A stretch of DNA of 64,000 nt from Favolaschia claudopus (lineage: Eukaryota > Basidiomycota > Agaricomycetes > Agaricales > Mycenaceae), in the NCBI GenBank assembly GCA_037176885.1, contig JAWWNJ010000016.1:1488001-1552000 (forward strand), read 5' to 3'. Below, in pieces: positions 18,620 through 30,856 of the stretch. Numbering within the stretch: position 1 is the first letter of the stretch; each line of letters begins with the position of its first letter. The position numbers were made by a program, and so were the translations under genes. The notes below the pieces were generated by a model. It ran no database searches and was not told the DNA's origin. It was given only the letters and a program-made list of their open reading frames with translations.

Positions 18620-19815
18620 ATGGTCCAAGCCTGCGATCCACCGTACTGGAGCCACCAGGATAGCTTTTCGCAAGACCACGACCCCAACGGTCGCTACCAC
18701 GTCGTCCTTTGCGGCCGCTCCCCCGGTATCTATACGGACTAGTGCGTCTTTTTTTTTTCTACCGCTCAACTCTTTACTAAAGGCATAACCAACCAGCGAA
18801 AAGGCTAACGCCCAGACCGATGGCTTTTCTGGCCAGGTGCAGCGCTCGTTCAAGCGTTGGGACGAGGCCGTGCGCTGCTGGCAACGCTTTTGCCTCGAGC
18901 GCCACCGCGGACTCTGTCCTGCCCCTCGCCCCCCTGCAGGGTTCGTTGCGCCGACTCCCATGGACAACCCTCCAGCTGCTCCCTCTCCAGCTCCCCTCTC
19001 TCCCGCACCGCCCCACGCCGACGTTGCCTCCCCTCCTCACACCCCGACGCCGTGCCCTTTTGTGTGTGCCAGGCCGCACAAACACTACCACCACCCCAAA
19101 AATCCCCCCACCTGCGCTTTCGGATGCGCCAAGCTCCACGAGCACGTCCCCCCCCGAGCGTCCTCAAAGCCGTTCGCTCGCGGAGGCGTTGGCGTCGCCT
19201 TTTGAAACGCTCGCGTCCCCCGCTCGTCCTCGCGTACCACCTCCTTACAGCCTCACCTTCCCCAACCCAGCGAATGCGCCGACTTCGCCGCCTCCCTCCT
19301 CCTCCCCCCGTCACGCCTCGTCTTCGACGGGGACGTTCTCTCTCGGCTCCCTCACCGATTTTTCTTCCTCACCCCCCCGCACCTCAACCCCCCGCACCCT
19401 CGTCGTGGAGATCGATTCCGATGACGAATACGGGATGCCTGACGCTGACTTCGACATCGAATACGTCGATCAGGTCTTTTGGGCGGTGAAGCACGTCCGT
19501 CACGCTATCTTCAACGATGCCCCCCGCTGCGTTGCAGGCGGCGCTATCCCGCCGGCTGACGGCTTTCACGTTGATGTCGGCGACCGACGTGCTTACCTTG
19601 GAGCAGATGCACGACGCGCCCACCCCGCAACTCCTTGCCAATGCCCAGCTCCCCAGCTCCCCCGCGCCGGCGCTGACCACTCCCCAGCGCCAGCCTTTGA
19701 GGGACCGGGCCGCTCGCTCGGGGGGGGTTCGACTCGTCTCCGACCCCTAGTCGCGTCAGCCGCCGTGGAGGGCATTAGGGGCCGTACGTGCACGTTTCTT
19801 TGCTATGGACGTTGA
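18620..19815 (+). CDS. RNase H1 N-terminal (viroplasmin-like) domain protein (unit 2)
   Basis: ATG at 18620, exon 1 to 18741, intron to 18796 (GTGCGT..ACCAG), then one long exon. Residues about 15-65 match the small domain found at the N-terminus of eukaryotic RNase H1 and in caulimovirus viroplasmin: YHVVLCGRSPGIYTDY, EKANAQTDGFSG, SFKRWDEA. In RNase H1 this domain binds RNA-DNA hybrid or dsRNA. No catalytic RNase H domain follows. Instead there are a Pro/Ser-rich linker, a Cys/His-containing HKHYHHP..CAFGCAKLHEH stretch, an acidic EIDSDDEYGMPDADF and a helical C-terminus. This copy has extra Cs near 19150 and 19522; unit 3 is open at both but has its own break near 42090. The combined reading is continuous. 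The end is uncertain (19750 or 19815). Confidence 0.65.
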
Positions 19816-20244
19816 TTTGTACTTTGCTATACGCTATCGCTGTTGTTGTATATTCCTCGCTATCCATCCCCCATCCCCCTTCTTGAACTTGTCCCCACCG
19901 CTATCTTGACTCCCTACCCTTACTCTCATCCCTTCTTGGACTTGACCCTCAATGACCTCTTTCCTTACTTATCGCTATGCTATCTTGGACTTTGCTCGAC
20001 GACCTGCCTGTACCTATCTTGCTGTGTTCTTAATTTTCATGTATCTGACTTAGTTGTTTGTAAATAAATTCTGATTCTTGTATATTCGCGTGCGTCAAAA
20101 TAAGGAACCGAGAAAGAGATAGTAACTTGGGCGAGAAGACGCTCGTAGAGCGTTTGTACGTAGGTAATGACTTGCCTCGCGTTGCCTCGCGTCCCCACCT
20201 CGCTTCCCTCCGCTTTACCTTCCAAAATCTCCTCCAGAAAACCA
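19816..20244. other. Intergenic spacer between two cargo genes
   Basis: T/C-rich spacer with repeated TATCTTGxACT and CTTGAACTTG-like words and an AATAAATTC near 20062 that could serve in polyadenylation of the upstream gene. No credible coding sequence on either strand. Confidence 0.4.
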
Positions 20245-22780
20245 ATGGCGAGAGCCAAGTCGACTAACAAACCGAAAAAAGGGGACGACAACGGGGACCC
20301 CAAGAAACGAGGCAATCCGGGCGATTTTCACGGCGCTCGGCGCGCGTGGCTGTTTAGCCGCCTTGACGAGTACTGCAAACAGTCAGCAGAAAAAACAACG
20401 CGAACCTGGTGGGCCGACCTTTGGCGGGACTATTGGGCTACCTTCCCCTGGGAAATCCCCATCAACCAAGAACCTCCAGAGGATCTTACGGGGTACGGGA
20501 GGCCGGACGGCGCGTTGACGGAAGAGGAGAAGGCACAGAAAACAAAAACTATGGGTGACACTCAGATTGTAAGTCTTTTTGTTACCTCGCGCATGGATAT
20601 GTAGTTGGACTCACATTTCTTCCCCGTAGAAAATCAAACGCTGGCTTAGCTATGCGCGTCGCGCTAAGGGCGGCGCGAATCCGTTTGCGAAGTGGCTTGC
20701 CCAACTGCGCCGCGTCGAGGACCGTGCGCCGAAGCGCCTCGCGACGTATCAGGTCTACATGCAGGATGAAGAAAACAATGCCCGTATCAACGAACTATTC
20801 GAGGAGCGGTTTCCAGAAGAGGTAGGCAAGAGGGGTACGATCAAGTTTCGGGGGAGAATTGCCCGGGAATTGCTGGAGGAGGAGGACGAAGAGATTAAAG
20901 AGGAGTACAGGCAGAAGGTGGAGGAGGAATATGAGGACGCGATGGCGGAGTTCAAAGCGGGGGCCGGCGCAGATGTGGCGGAGAATGAGGCAGAGATTCA
21001 AGCGGAGTGAGTGGTGCCGTCGTGAGGTTTCGCTGAATGTGTATTGACAATGGTATCGTAGAGCACGCGAGCATCTTGCGGTGACAGTGCAGCCCTTGCT
21101 AGACGCGATACGAGCCATCACTGGCAGCCAGGTGCTTATGGTCACCGGCGCGGTCGTCAACGGAAAATTCGACGTGCGGGGCTTGCACGCCAAAGCTCCT
21201 GGAACGCAAGGGCTTGACTTCACAGCGTGGGACCCGAAAGGGTACAAGGGAGTACTGGATCAATGGATGCGGTATCTTCACGCTGCAGGTACGGTGTTTC
21301 AATTGATTTCTTTGACGCGGGTTATTGATGCGAGGATTCAGCGGCGGAAAAAGACGCGACAGGGCCGATGGCACCGAGGGAAGCGCCGCCCATGCCGCCG
21401 ACTCCCAACGCCGACGATACCCCCGCCAACGCCGACGATACCCCCGCCAACGCCGACGGTACCCCCATCCGCTCCCGCCACACCTCCACCTCCCGCTGCA
21501 CCGTCCGCATCGTCTCCTACAAGCAGCGCCGCCGCAGGGGGAGCATCTGACCCACCGCCGCCTAGCTCCAACGAGGGTGGCGAGGGCGCCGAGACGGAGG
21601 ATGGCCCGGCGGCCGTTGGAGGAGATGGCGGCGAAGGCGAGGGGGGGGATGGCGGTGAGGGGGAGGATGAAGAGGAGGAATATGAGAGTATGGACACCAT
21701 CGTGGGGCGGTTGGATGGCTGGTCGGATATCAGATCGCCGCTGAAGAGAAAAATCAGAGCTATGAGCCCCGACTCCGCATACGAGCGCGTCGATGAGCTG
21801 CGCCGCAGAGATGTGTTCTTCCGGCGTCGTGAAAGCAATATCGCGGAGCGCGAGGAGTTGCTCACGACGATGGCGCCGTCGCAAGAGGTCCAAAGACCTA
21901 ATCGTCGAGCTTCGGAAAGCCAATAAAAGGCCGAGGGAGGGCGGGGACGAGGTTCCAAGCGGGAAGCGCGTCAAGAGGGCGGCGCAGGATGAACCAGGCG
22001 ATGAGGATGAATACGAGGACGGCGAAGGCGATGACGAAGAGGGGGAAGAAGAGAATGTGGGGGATGGAGGCGAGAAGGATACTCCCCCAACGTCCCAGTC
22101 GCGCTGTCAAGGGGAAGGGGAAGCGCGTACGCCAATCGGTGGAGGAGAACGGTGTTCCCCACTGGGCGTCGACCTCGCGTGAACAGTTGCTGGAGGGCGA
22201 AGGAGGCGAGGTGTGGGAGGCTGTAGTCGATTTGTGGTGGCGTTTGGAGCAAGCAGCTAAGTTCAAAGGACCTGTAAGCTTTTTTCCTCTCTTTCAAAGT
22301 ATACAAAGACTGACCTGAGTAAATTTCAGGCCAAGGGAGCGAACGCATCGATTCGGCCCGCAGAGGTCAAGGGGTGGGTGGCGAGAGCGCGTAAGGGCGG
22401 TCCAGTACCGGCCGTGAGGGATTTGATATCGTTCGGGTCAACGTGGTGGAAGTGGTGGTGCGCCATCAACCCGAAATGGCGGGAGCGCTATAGGGATGGC
22501 CACCGCCTCGCCCAGAAATCTGATGACAGCCAGAGCTGGGCTGCACTTGCGAAGCAGACGGGTCCCAACGGGCTTTTGTTCGCGCTGATCTGCCTGCGCT
22601 GGTGGAAGGATGCGGCGGGGAAAAAGGGGGATCCGGTATGGGAGGAAGCATTGAAGAAGTACATTGGACCCTGAAGGAGCTGGCGTAAGCAATGATCTTC
22701 ATTGATAGCCTGTGGAGCGCATACTGACCTGTTATCCTAGGGCAGCAGCAGAGCGGGAGGGGAAAAAATCGGGGGCGTGA
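20245..22780 (+). CDS. Large acidic/coiled protein of unknown function (unit 2)
   Basis: Six exons: 20245-20569, 20630-21005, 21062-21288, 21342-22272, 22330-22684, 22741-22780, for about 750 residues. The start is MARAKSTNKPKKG. Successive parts are a Trp-rich region (TWWADLWRDYWATFP), KRWLSYARRAKGG, an acidic coiled segment, a compact LAVTVQPLLDAIRAITGSQV region with GLDFTAWDP, a Pro/Ala linker, a long Glu/Asp/Gly stretch with KRKIRAMSPDSAY, a basic GKRVKRAAQ, and a Trp-rich end (TWWKWWCAINPKWRERYRD). The layout resembles uncharacterised repeated agaricomycete proteins; no enzyme motif is recognised. Breaks in this copy (near 21470, 21895 and 22089) are C, G or A run changes not shared by unit 3. 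The last exon completes the frame to TGA 14 codons later. Confidence 0.65.
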
Positions 22781-23240
22781 ACGGCTGGAAGCGGCGGGGT
22801 AAGGGGTGGAAAAAGAGCGTTTAAAGGAGCGTAGGGTGCTGCATGGCTAGCGGAGTGGGACGCTGCGGTTGTATATAGTGTAATCTTGGTTTCTTGGGCA
22901 CCCCCCCACACGGGTGGGGGGCGTAGGGACGAAAATGCGAGATTTCCTTTTCTGTTTTGATATGTTTTCCGTCATTGATGTCCGGTTATCCGGCTACCCG
23001 ATGTTTCCGAGGATATTTCCGATGTTTCCCGGTACTCTCGGAGTTTCAGGTGGCTTGCCGAGCCTGCCGTTCAGCTCGATGGCATCAAACACCATCAGTA
23101 TCAGTGCCATCAGCACTGTTAGACAGTGCCGGGGCCGCCGCTGACAGGTGTGGTGGCTGTGTTAGAAGGCCCATTACATTTTGTAAATCAAACCTTGGCT
23201 CACCCCATTTCTTTTTGTATTGTTGTAACAATATGGGCTG
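22781..23240 (+). repeat. Right terminal region of the 13.67-kb element
   Basis: Non-coding. It contains subterminal CCGG/CCGATGTTTCC repeats (22979-23036), short GCCATCAGxACTG-like repeats, GGCCCATTACATTTTGTAAAT and the terminal TAACAATATGGGCTG. The end is followed directly by the GAACTAC duplication at 23241-23247. Confidence 0.75.
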
Positions 23241-25060
23241 GAACTACCTCGCGGGCGCTGGGCAGACGGACGGGGAAGGGATTGAGCGGCCTTGGGCCAA
23301 CATCGGTGGGGTCGCGTCGAGTACGCGTGAGATGGGGCCGGGCTCGCGAGCCGACGTTTTGGACGACCATTGGGCGTTCTGGAATTGGTGCAAGCTGATC
23401 ACTTTAGGTAAGTATTCTTCTTGAAAGCGAATCGCAGGTCACTGACCATCTTTCACAGGGGAATTGCTCCGGAAACGGCTGGACAAGGCCAAGCGCGAGC
23501 GAGACATTCAGAAGGAGGCGTTTGAGGCTTTCACAGCGGAGCAACATGAGCGAGTCGCGGGTTGGGAGAAGATGGCGCAGGAATATGAGGCGGACCCTTC
23601 CAATGGGAAGAATCCGTACGAGGTGACGACGAGCGGTATGTTGTTATCCTTTGTTCTCATGTGCAGATCTAACACATTCTTAGCCTTGAAAGAATCGGAT
23701 GTGAGGCTGAAGCTGGCGGAGGAAGAGGCCGCTGACGCAGCGAGGGGCGTTCCGTCTCTGCACGACGTGAGCCCTAGCTCGTTCGTCCATAACGGCTTGG
23801 AGCTGGAAGATCAGCAGTGCGTTTACTGAGTTTCTTTTTGCGGCTGCTTGCTGACTTCATTTTTTCCAAGGCGGCGCTTACGCATCCAGATTGAGCTCAA
23901 GAAGGCCGGTACTACCACCAGCAGATCGATATAATCGCGCTGCGACGAACCCTCAGCCGCGGATCGTCCGTTTTCGCAAGTTGCAAGCCACATATTCGCC
24001 CGGGGCTCTTCAAGCTTTAGCGCGGCGCGGAGGCGAGGCCGAGGAGCTTCCCGAGACAACGCCGTTGATGCTGCCCTCTGCGTTGACGCCCGAGGAGCGG
24101 GAGGTGGGGTGTGTGGCAGGGGTGCAGCACATTGAGCAGCTCCTTCGAGACGCTCAATGTTCTGAGGCCCTGATGCGTCTTCGCAATCAACTTCACATCA
24201 AAAGCCGGTATTTCGACTATAAAGCCCTCCACGCACGCCATCAAGGGGCGAACACTCGAACTCGGACCCTGGTCGCTAGAACGAAAGCAAGATTCGCCTC
24301 CATTCGGAGAAGTACCAGGCGGCGTGGGAGGCGCTGCGTCTGCTGGCCGGAGGGGATGTTTCGAAGGTTGGATGGAGGAGATTGCGGAAGGAAGACGTGA
24401 GGACCATGGAGGACCCGGAAGAGCTGACGAAGCGCCAGGCGCTGCGTGCTCGGCAGGACGCGACGCGTCAGGAGCGGATCAGGCGTTTGCAAGAGGAAGG
24501 GGAGGATGTCCGAATGCACGAGGAGGAAGAAGGCAATCAGGGCGAGGAAGCGGAGGTATCTGCCAACCCAGCGGAGAACAGAAGGGAGGTGTCGTGGATT
24601 TGGACGATGGCTGGTTCCACGGGGTCGGACGCCGAGCTGGAGGATGCGCTGCGCATCGAGTGGACGAAGGCGCGCGCTCGAAGCCGGCGTTGGGCGGAGG
24701 AAGTGCTGCTCTTGAACGAAGAGCACCGCCGTGCTCTGGTTTTCTTTCGAGCATGAGGCTGTCAGGTGGGAGGCAAGGGCAAAGGAGGTGCCGGTCGGGA
24801 GCGTGGAGGTCGGGTTTGCCCAGGGCGCCATTGCGTACGCCCTGAGGCAGGCGGCAATGTTCCGAACGCTGGCGGCTAGGCTGGAGGTCAGCATGACTGA
24901 AATCCACCGCGGCCGCGGTCGCAAGCGTATGGCTGCATTGCCATCAGCAGCGGAGGGGGAGGAGGAGGAGGCGGGCAGCGACGACGACGACGACGACGAA
25001 GGCGCCGGCGGGGTAGCGAGCGACGAAGAGTTCTTCATGGGGGGCGAGGCTGAGGAGTAG
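23241..25060 (+). pseudogene. Outer KDZ transposase, 3' part (unit 2)
   Basis: Continuation of the gene cut at 9566: YLAGAGQTDGEGIER onward to SDEEFFMGG, same exon pattern as unit 1 (ends at 407, 635 and 816 after the insertion become 23407, 23635 and 23816). Beyond the 13.67-kb insertion the copy carries single-base differences from unit 1 near 23929, 23962, 24281 and 24741 that break the last exon. It cannot give a complete transposase. Confidence 0.85.
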
Positions 25061-25501
25061 CGTGCGTGGCTGGGGAGGCGGGCGGGCGGCGGGATACGGC
25101 GGGATGAGTGGCGGCTAAATAGCCGCCTATAGCGCTTATTAAATATATAAACATTTTCGGTATCATTTTTTGACCGTAAGCGCCGTACGCGCTTCTTTCT
25201 CAACGCATCATTTTTGATGCCCACCTCGGCATACTGAGCCATTTGATCTGAAATAAAATCTGATTGACTTGCCGGCGGCTACACGGTGTGTACAAGATGC
25301 CGGAGAAGCCGGACATACGCTATAACAGTAAACAAGGACAGCTTTCCACTATATATAGGTACCGGCATATTTTTGCAAAAGACGTTTGGGTTGCCCAAGT
25401 ACATTTTGCAAAAACGCCACCAAATGGGGTGGTCGTCAACGACTCTCTCGTCTGTCTCTTCACCACTACTCCAAACTTCACCAACCCCTTCAAACAATCC
25501 G

Positions 25502-26546
25502 ATGGCTGAAGACGGCAATAATACTGTCGCCCGAGGAAAGAAGCGCGCGCCGGAACCATGGGACAGGAACGCCCCGCTCTTCAAAGAAGATGAGCCGGAG
25601 GAACTCGTTCGTTTCCTGGACCATGTGGAGCGTATGATGGAATTAGATGAGACGCCGGCCGACAAGAAGAACGAGTTCGTCTGCCGCTACACCGCTCAAG
25701 CTACGGCTGAGGAGTGGCGGCAGTTCGACTCGTTCTCCAAGACGTTCGACGACTTTAAGAAAGAGATTCTGGAAAATTACCCGTCAGTCGTCGACCAGAA
25801 GAAGGGCTCTGTGCAGAAATTGCACAAGCAGCTTCGTAAGTTCGCTGAAGAGGGGATTGACCGGGATGATGAGGACGAGCTCATGCGCCTCACGCGAACC
25901 ATGAACGTCGAGGCGAACAAGCTTCTCGATTCGAACTTGATTTCGCACCGGGAAGCCCTCCCGATGTTCTTCTCCAAATTGACTCGCGAGTTTAAAGAGC
26001 GAATCCTGGAGAATCTCGAGAGGAAACCTCCCGCTGAGGACGACGACGAGCCAGATGCCCGCTCATGGACGCTGGCCGAAGTCATGAGTGAGGCCAAAAA
26101 GATCGCGAAACGTTCGACCGCCAACTCGGAGTTCTTTGGCACTTCTGATCGAGGTTACTCGAGCAAGTCAAAGAGCGCCAGCGGCTCTGGACGAGCGTCG
26201 AGCGGGCGGTCGATTCTCCCGAATCCGAACGTTGCGATTAAGAAAGAAGAAGAGGACCCTAACAAGGCCCTTCTTGAGACGATTAAGGTGTCGGTCGTCA
26301 CTATGATGGAGCGGCTGGATAATCAGACCTCCCAATTAAAAGAGATCGACGCCGCGACCAAGAAGAAGATGGCTGAGTTAGAGTCCTTCTATAAGTCCCT
26401 ACCGGGCAGAGTCCCCAGGCGCCGCTGACTCCCAGTCTTACCCGCGAATGCCTACCGTGCAATTCAAAGGGAACCTGGCGGATCAGGGGTGTCTTTATTG
26501 CGACAAGTTTGGGCATTTTAGAGATAAGTGTCTCATCCGGCAAGCC
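25502..26546 (+). pseudogene. gag: Ty3/gypsy gag, 5' part (unit 2)
   Basis: Same as the unit 1 copy up to the zinc knuckle at about 26499. One extra C near 26415 (GTCCCCAGG against GTCCCAGG) shifts the frame and stops it at 26428. The stretch with the zinc knuckle stays open in the other frame. Interrupted at 26546 by the 3.7-kb element. Confidence 0.85.
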
Positions 26547-29500
26547 CAGCCCATATTGTTGGCTTTTTACAAAAAGTACTGGCCGTTGCCAGAAATGCAT
26601 TACAAAAATGTCTGGGTCCACCCACGCTTAGTCATCCCTGCCGGGGGGACAACGGCAAGGGCTGCGGAGCTTGAAATCAATCAAGATCAGCCCATCAATC
26701 TTTGATTTGATGGCTTTTTGGTGCCGTGCCGCAAATCACATTGTTCGGATGCGTTGTCGGCTTCCCGGACGCATCGGGCTTCTCGGATGAGTCGGCCTTT
26801 TCGGATACATCGGTCGTAACCGCAACGTGTTCAGTGTGACGCGTGACCCTGTCACCTCCTCTTCGCTCCCACCACCCCGCCTTCGTTCCCCGCCAGCGCC
26901 GCCGCTGCCTAGGGTGGCGGCGCTTGCCGGCGTCGTCATTCTGGCCTTTATACGCTTGCTCGCCGCCGCCACTGCCGCGAATTCAACGGTCAAACGCTTC
27001 ACCGACGCGTTTCGTTTTGGCCGCTCCCCGCTCGTTTGCCAGCACCACACCCACGGAATCCTCCCGTCAATCCTCTCGTCTGAACCCCCCCTCAGCTTCT
27101 ACTCCCGCTCCTACTCCACACGAAGCCCTGGCTAGTATCGCCGTCACTGTAAAAACAAAACACTGCCCCGCCCTCGCTTCCGCCGATTTCTTCGCCCTCC
27201 GATACTACCTCGCTCCCCACCCTCACCTCCCCTCACCTCCCCCTACCTTCTGTCATCTCCCTGTAGCGCTTACACTCGGGGCCGAAAATGCTACTCTCGC
27301 GCTCAGAGGCTCAATTCTCGCGCGCGTCTCACGCGCTCGATATCCTTGGTTCTACACCGCCGCCCTCATGCGTTCGTTTTGACGGCCACCCAGTCCCTCG
27401 TTTGCGCCACCTCCCGCCGTCGTTCCCGACGTCCACCGCCGGCGCCCGCCACGCTCTCGTTCGATGCCCTCGCCCGCACACGCACACCTCGCTGGTTTGT
27501 GTTTGCACGTCCCGCCCCCTCTGTAATCGTCCCCCACGCCCGCTCTCCACCCGACCCTCTGTCGTTCTCCCTCCGCTTGCCTTCCACCCCACCATCGATT
27601 GTTCACCCCACGCTCGCCCCCCATCGCTCGCTCGGTTGCGATACACTCTGGTTCTCCCCACCCCACCCTCGCCCTACACCCCTCCCTTGCTCGTTCGGCC
27701 GCTCATCCCTCGCTCCCCCGTTTAGACGCCCCACGTTCGACGCCGACCCGCCCTCGTTGGCGCCGCCACTCGACGCCCACCCCGCCACCGTTCCTTCTCT
27801 CGACCGACGCCGATGCCGCCTATCCCTTGTTTACGTTGTTTACATGATTGGACTCTGTGTCCGCGTATACATCCATGCTAGTTCTGCTTATTAGTGCTGT
27901 TTCCTTATTTCATATTCCTCTCTTTTATTCAAGACAATCTTGTCTTTGGTTTTGTACTTCCATAATACATTCTTTCCTGTCTTGAAATAAAGAAATACCA
28001 TGAACAGCTGTGTAAGAAGACGCTACGTTGACAACCTAAAACAATGAAGCGCCTAATTTTGCTGAGCGCCAAAACACCGAACTCGTTTCTATGTATAGCG
28101 AACTCGTTTCAATGTATAGCGAACTCGTTTCGCGTATAGCGAACTCGCGGATGCCGAATGCAACGGACGGCGAGCTCGAGCGCCAAGATGGCTCTCAATC
28201 CGCCCAGTCAATTCCGATTCATGGTCAGGGATCCTGTAAGTAGCTTGGTGAATATCTCTGTATTTTTTTCGATTTTCTGTAGGTAAAATTCAAGGCGCTC
28301 AAAATTGAGCAAACTGGCCATGTAACCATACAGCTGCAAAGGTCGATCCTCGTAGTCGTGAACTCAAGTACCATGGTTCATTCCGAAATTAATTTATCTT
28401 GCTCTGTAAATGTATTAGATGCATTCTGAATACTGACGAAGACCAAAACGTTTGTGGGACACCATGGGGAGTCTGAATATTCTGAGAAAGGCTGGAAAAA
28501 ATCTATCAGGAGATATCTCCATAACAATGGTGGTTTGAGCAACATAAAGATTGGTAAAGTATTCTTGAATACAGAGAGCCTAAATCAACATCTTCTTGAA
28601 AGGCAGCTCCCCAAAAACTGAACTAAAACAGTGAATCACCTGTTTTTAAAAAAGCGAACAGTCCCGTATGAATGAGACAGATATCACCTCGATTTTAATA
28701 TCGGACTACAGCTGAAGATAGTCATAGTCGTATTTAAGCCCTACCGTCTCTTAGAAGAACGAAACGGGTCGAGTATTTCCAAATTTTGCTTTTGTGATGG
28801 TATTCCTTCCCAATTTGGACGCTGGCGTTGAGTATCGGTCCATCGGACCGATACTCTGTAGCCAGTCGGAATCGTCTCCGAGCTTGTGACTCACACGTCA
28901 CGGCTGCCAGCTCACGGCTCTTCTTCTCTCTCCACCTCCTCCACATCCCTGCTAGCTCGCCTCCGAGTCAACAAAACAACACCGTTCCCTACTCATCTCG
29001 AAGGTCTGTACCCGGCCATACGGTTACCAGTCCTCTGAGTGGGCATCAAGAGGCACCGTTTTGGCTCTTTTCGAAGGATTTGTGAAATCGGGGATATGAA
29101 GGAGGATGCAGAGGTCGAGAGGGGACGCTATACAGTGAAATTCTTTTCATCTTTCTTTTGCTGTTTTGTTCTACGGCCACAACTGCCGTTGAATTACGAC
29201 AGCAATTTGAGGTTTGGATTGCGCAGATGAGTTTTTTTTTCCATTTTTATATCACCCCACTGCTCTGTGTTAGTACGCGGCTCCGACATTTGGAGTCGCG
29301 GAACACCACCCTACCCTACCCTTTACCCCTTACCGGCGAATGGCTGACAATGCATAGAGGACGTACGTATCCGCACCCGTCCGTCGTCGCGCCTGCACCC
29401 GCGACGCTGCACCAGGCTCACACACGCACCCCGCCATACACCCCGCCCGTATTCGTGCACCACACCGCGTATTCTTATCCACCGCCACCCCCAGCATCTG

Positions 29501-30262
29501 CGCCCCCCGCTGCACAGCCCGGCGCGTGTTCACCCATCACCGTCCCCGTCCCCGCCGCTGCGCCGCCTCATCTGTGTTCGCCCACGCGTGCACCCGCACC
29601 CCCGCTGCACGGCCCGCAGCGTATTCCCACCTTTGCCCGCGCACCAAGCCGCGTACCGACGCCCCCGCCGCCACGTATCCGCGCCCCCAGCGCCGCACCC
29701 CACTCCACCCACACCTCGTGCCGCCGCATCTGCGTTTGCGCGTGCCGCTCCATTCACACCCGCGCATCCCGCCGCCCCCCCACCGCATGCATTCTTTTAG
29801 CGCCAATGGCGCGTAATTTGTCCCGCCGCGTACCCGCACCTGCCGCATCTGTGCCCGCTTCCCCACAAATCACCCCGCTCTGCATGCTTGTAATCACTCG
29901 CGTCCGCCGCGCCGCACTCACACCCGCGCCGCCCCGCCGCCCCCGCCTTTTTCATTCGTTTAGCGCCATTAGCGCTTAATTTATTCTATTTGATTTGTAA
30001 TCTACCTCAACAAAATAATAAAATCTAATTTTGCCACAATTTTGATGCGGTTCGAGTGGCCGCAGCTTCGGCTTGACTGGAGATCATATACCAAACACAT
30101 GGAAACAAGATTGCCGGCGGCCTGAATGTTTTCAGGTGATGCCGGCCAAGCCGGGCATACACCCTGAAAGTAAACAACGCCAAAGGCTCATGTATAAAAG
30201 TTTTTGTAAAACGTTTATGGCCACGGCCAGTACTTTTTGTAAAAAACCACTTATATGGGGTG
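26547..30262. mobile_element. 3.7-kb non-autonomous KDZ-type element (unit 2 copy)
   Basis: 3,716 bp with GCAAGCC at 26540-26546 and 30263-30269. Same TIRs and interior as in unit 1, with scattered single-base indels in the C-rich tracts (for example near 26890, 27037 and 27436). The possible small gene, iterons and palindrome are present at the equivalent places. Confidence 0.85.
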
Positions 30263-30269
30263 GCAAGCC

Positions 30270-30770
30270 CACATAGGGAGTGGAAAGATGAAGGTCGTAG
30301 GGTTCAGAGACTGTTTCCCCGATGGGATACCTATCCCGAAGGACGGGCACAAGTCCAAGAAGCAGCAGGTAGAGGAGTACCGCCCGGCCGCCCAACCAAC
30401 GGCCGCTGCGCAAAACTACCAGTCTGTCTTCGCTCAGCTCTCCGTTCTTGACATGGACGAGCAGGAGCTGGAGGCCGCGCAAGCCGCGTTCAGCCAGAAC
30501 GAGGAATTCTACTATGACCCGAGAGAAGAAGAATTGGTTTCCTTGCGAGCTGAGCAAGTAAACCTCCAGCGGCAAGTGACGCAACTCCAGTCGCATGGTT
30601 CAGGGGGTGTTCAACCACCCCTTGTGACTCATCAAAGCCAACCTCCCCCGCCGCAATTCGACGCCAACGCTGTTGCGATTCTACTGGCGGCTGTCTCAGC
30701 GAACTCTCGCTCTCCCAACGGGGCTGGTCCCTCCCGAACGGGGAACAGCGCCGAAGGAGAGCATTTTTAG
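30270..30770 (+). CDS. gag: Ty3/gypsy gag, 3' part (unit 2)
   Basis: Identical in reading to the unit 1 segment: HIGSGKMKVV, IPIPKDG, coiled segment, Pro/Gln tail, stop TAG after TTT. Not linked in frame to a complete 5' half because of the insertion and the gag frameshift. Confidence 0.7.
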   Translation, partial: HIGSGKMKVVGFRDCFPDGIPIPKDGHKSKKQQVEEYRPAAQPTAAAQNYQSVFAQLSVLDMDEQELEAAQAAFSQNEEFYYDPREEELVSLRAEQVNLQRQVTQLQSHGSGGVQPPLVTHQSQPPPPQFDANAVAILLAAVSANSRSPNGAGPSRTGNSAEGEHF

Positions 30771-30856
30771 AGAGTTCGAGGAAGGGGGCAAAGGGGAAAC
30801 CCAGTGCGGATAAGCCCCCGGAGAACAGACAAGTACGCCCGCCTGTAGGAAAGAAA

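Larger units (their letters stand above)
9567..23240. mobile_element. 13.67-kb composite KDZ transposon carrying TET/JBP (unit 2 copy)
   Basis: 13,674 bp flanked by direct GAACTAC duplications (9560-9566 and 23241-23247). The uninterrupted target with a single GAACTAC is at 250-256, so both borders are exact. The ends read CACCCCATATTGTTA on the left and CAGCCCATATTGTTA on the right (inward), followed by weaker matches TGAGC..AAG and TTTACAAAAT. Contents: complete CxC2-KDZ transposase (-), TET/JBP dioxygenase (+), small basic protein (+), acidic unknown (-), RNase H1 N-terminal-domain protein (+), large acidic protein (+). Association of fungal TET/JBP genes with KDZ transposons is established. 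The sequence supports autonomy for this copy, apart from private frameshifts. Confidence 0.9.
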
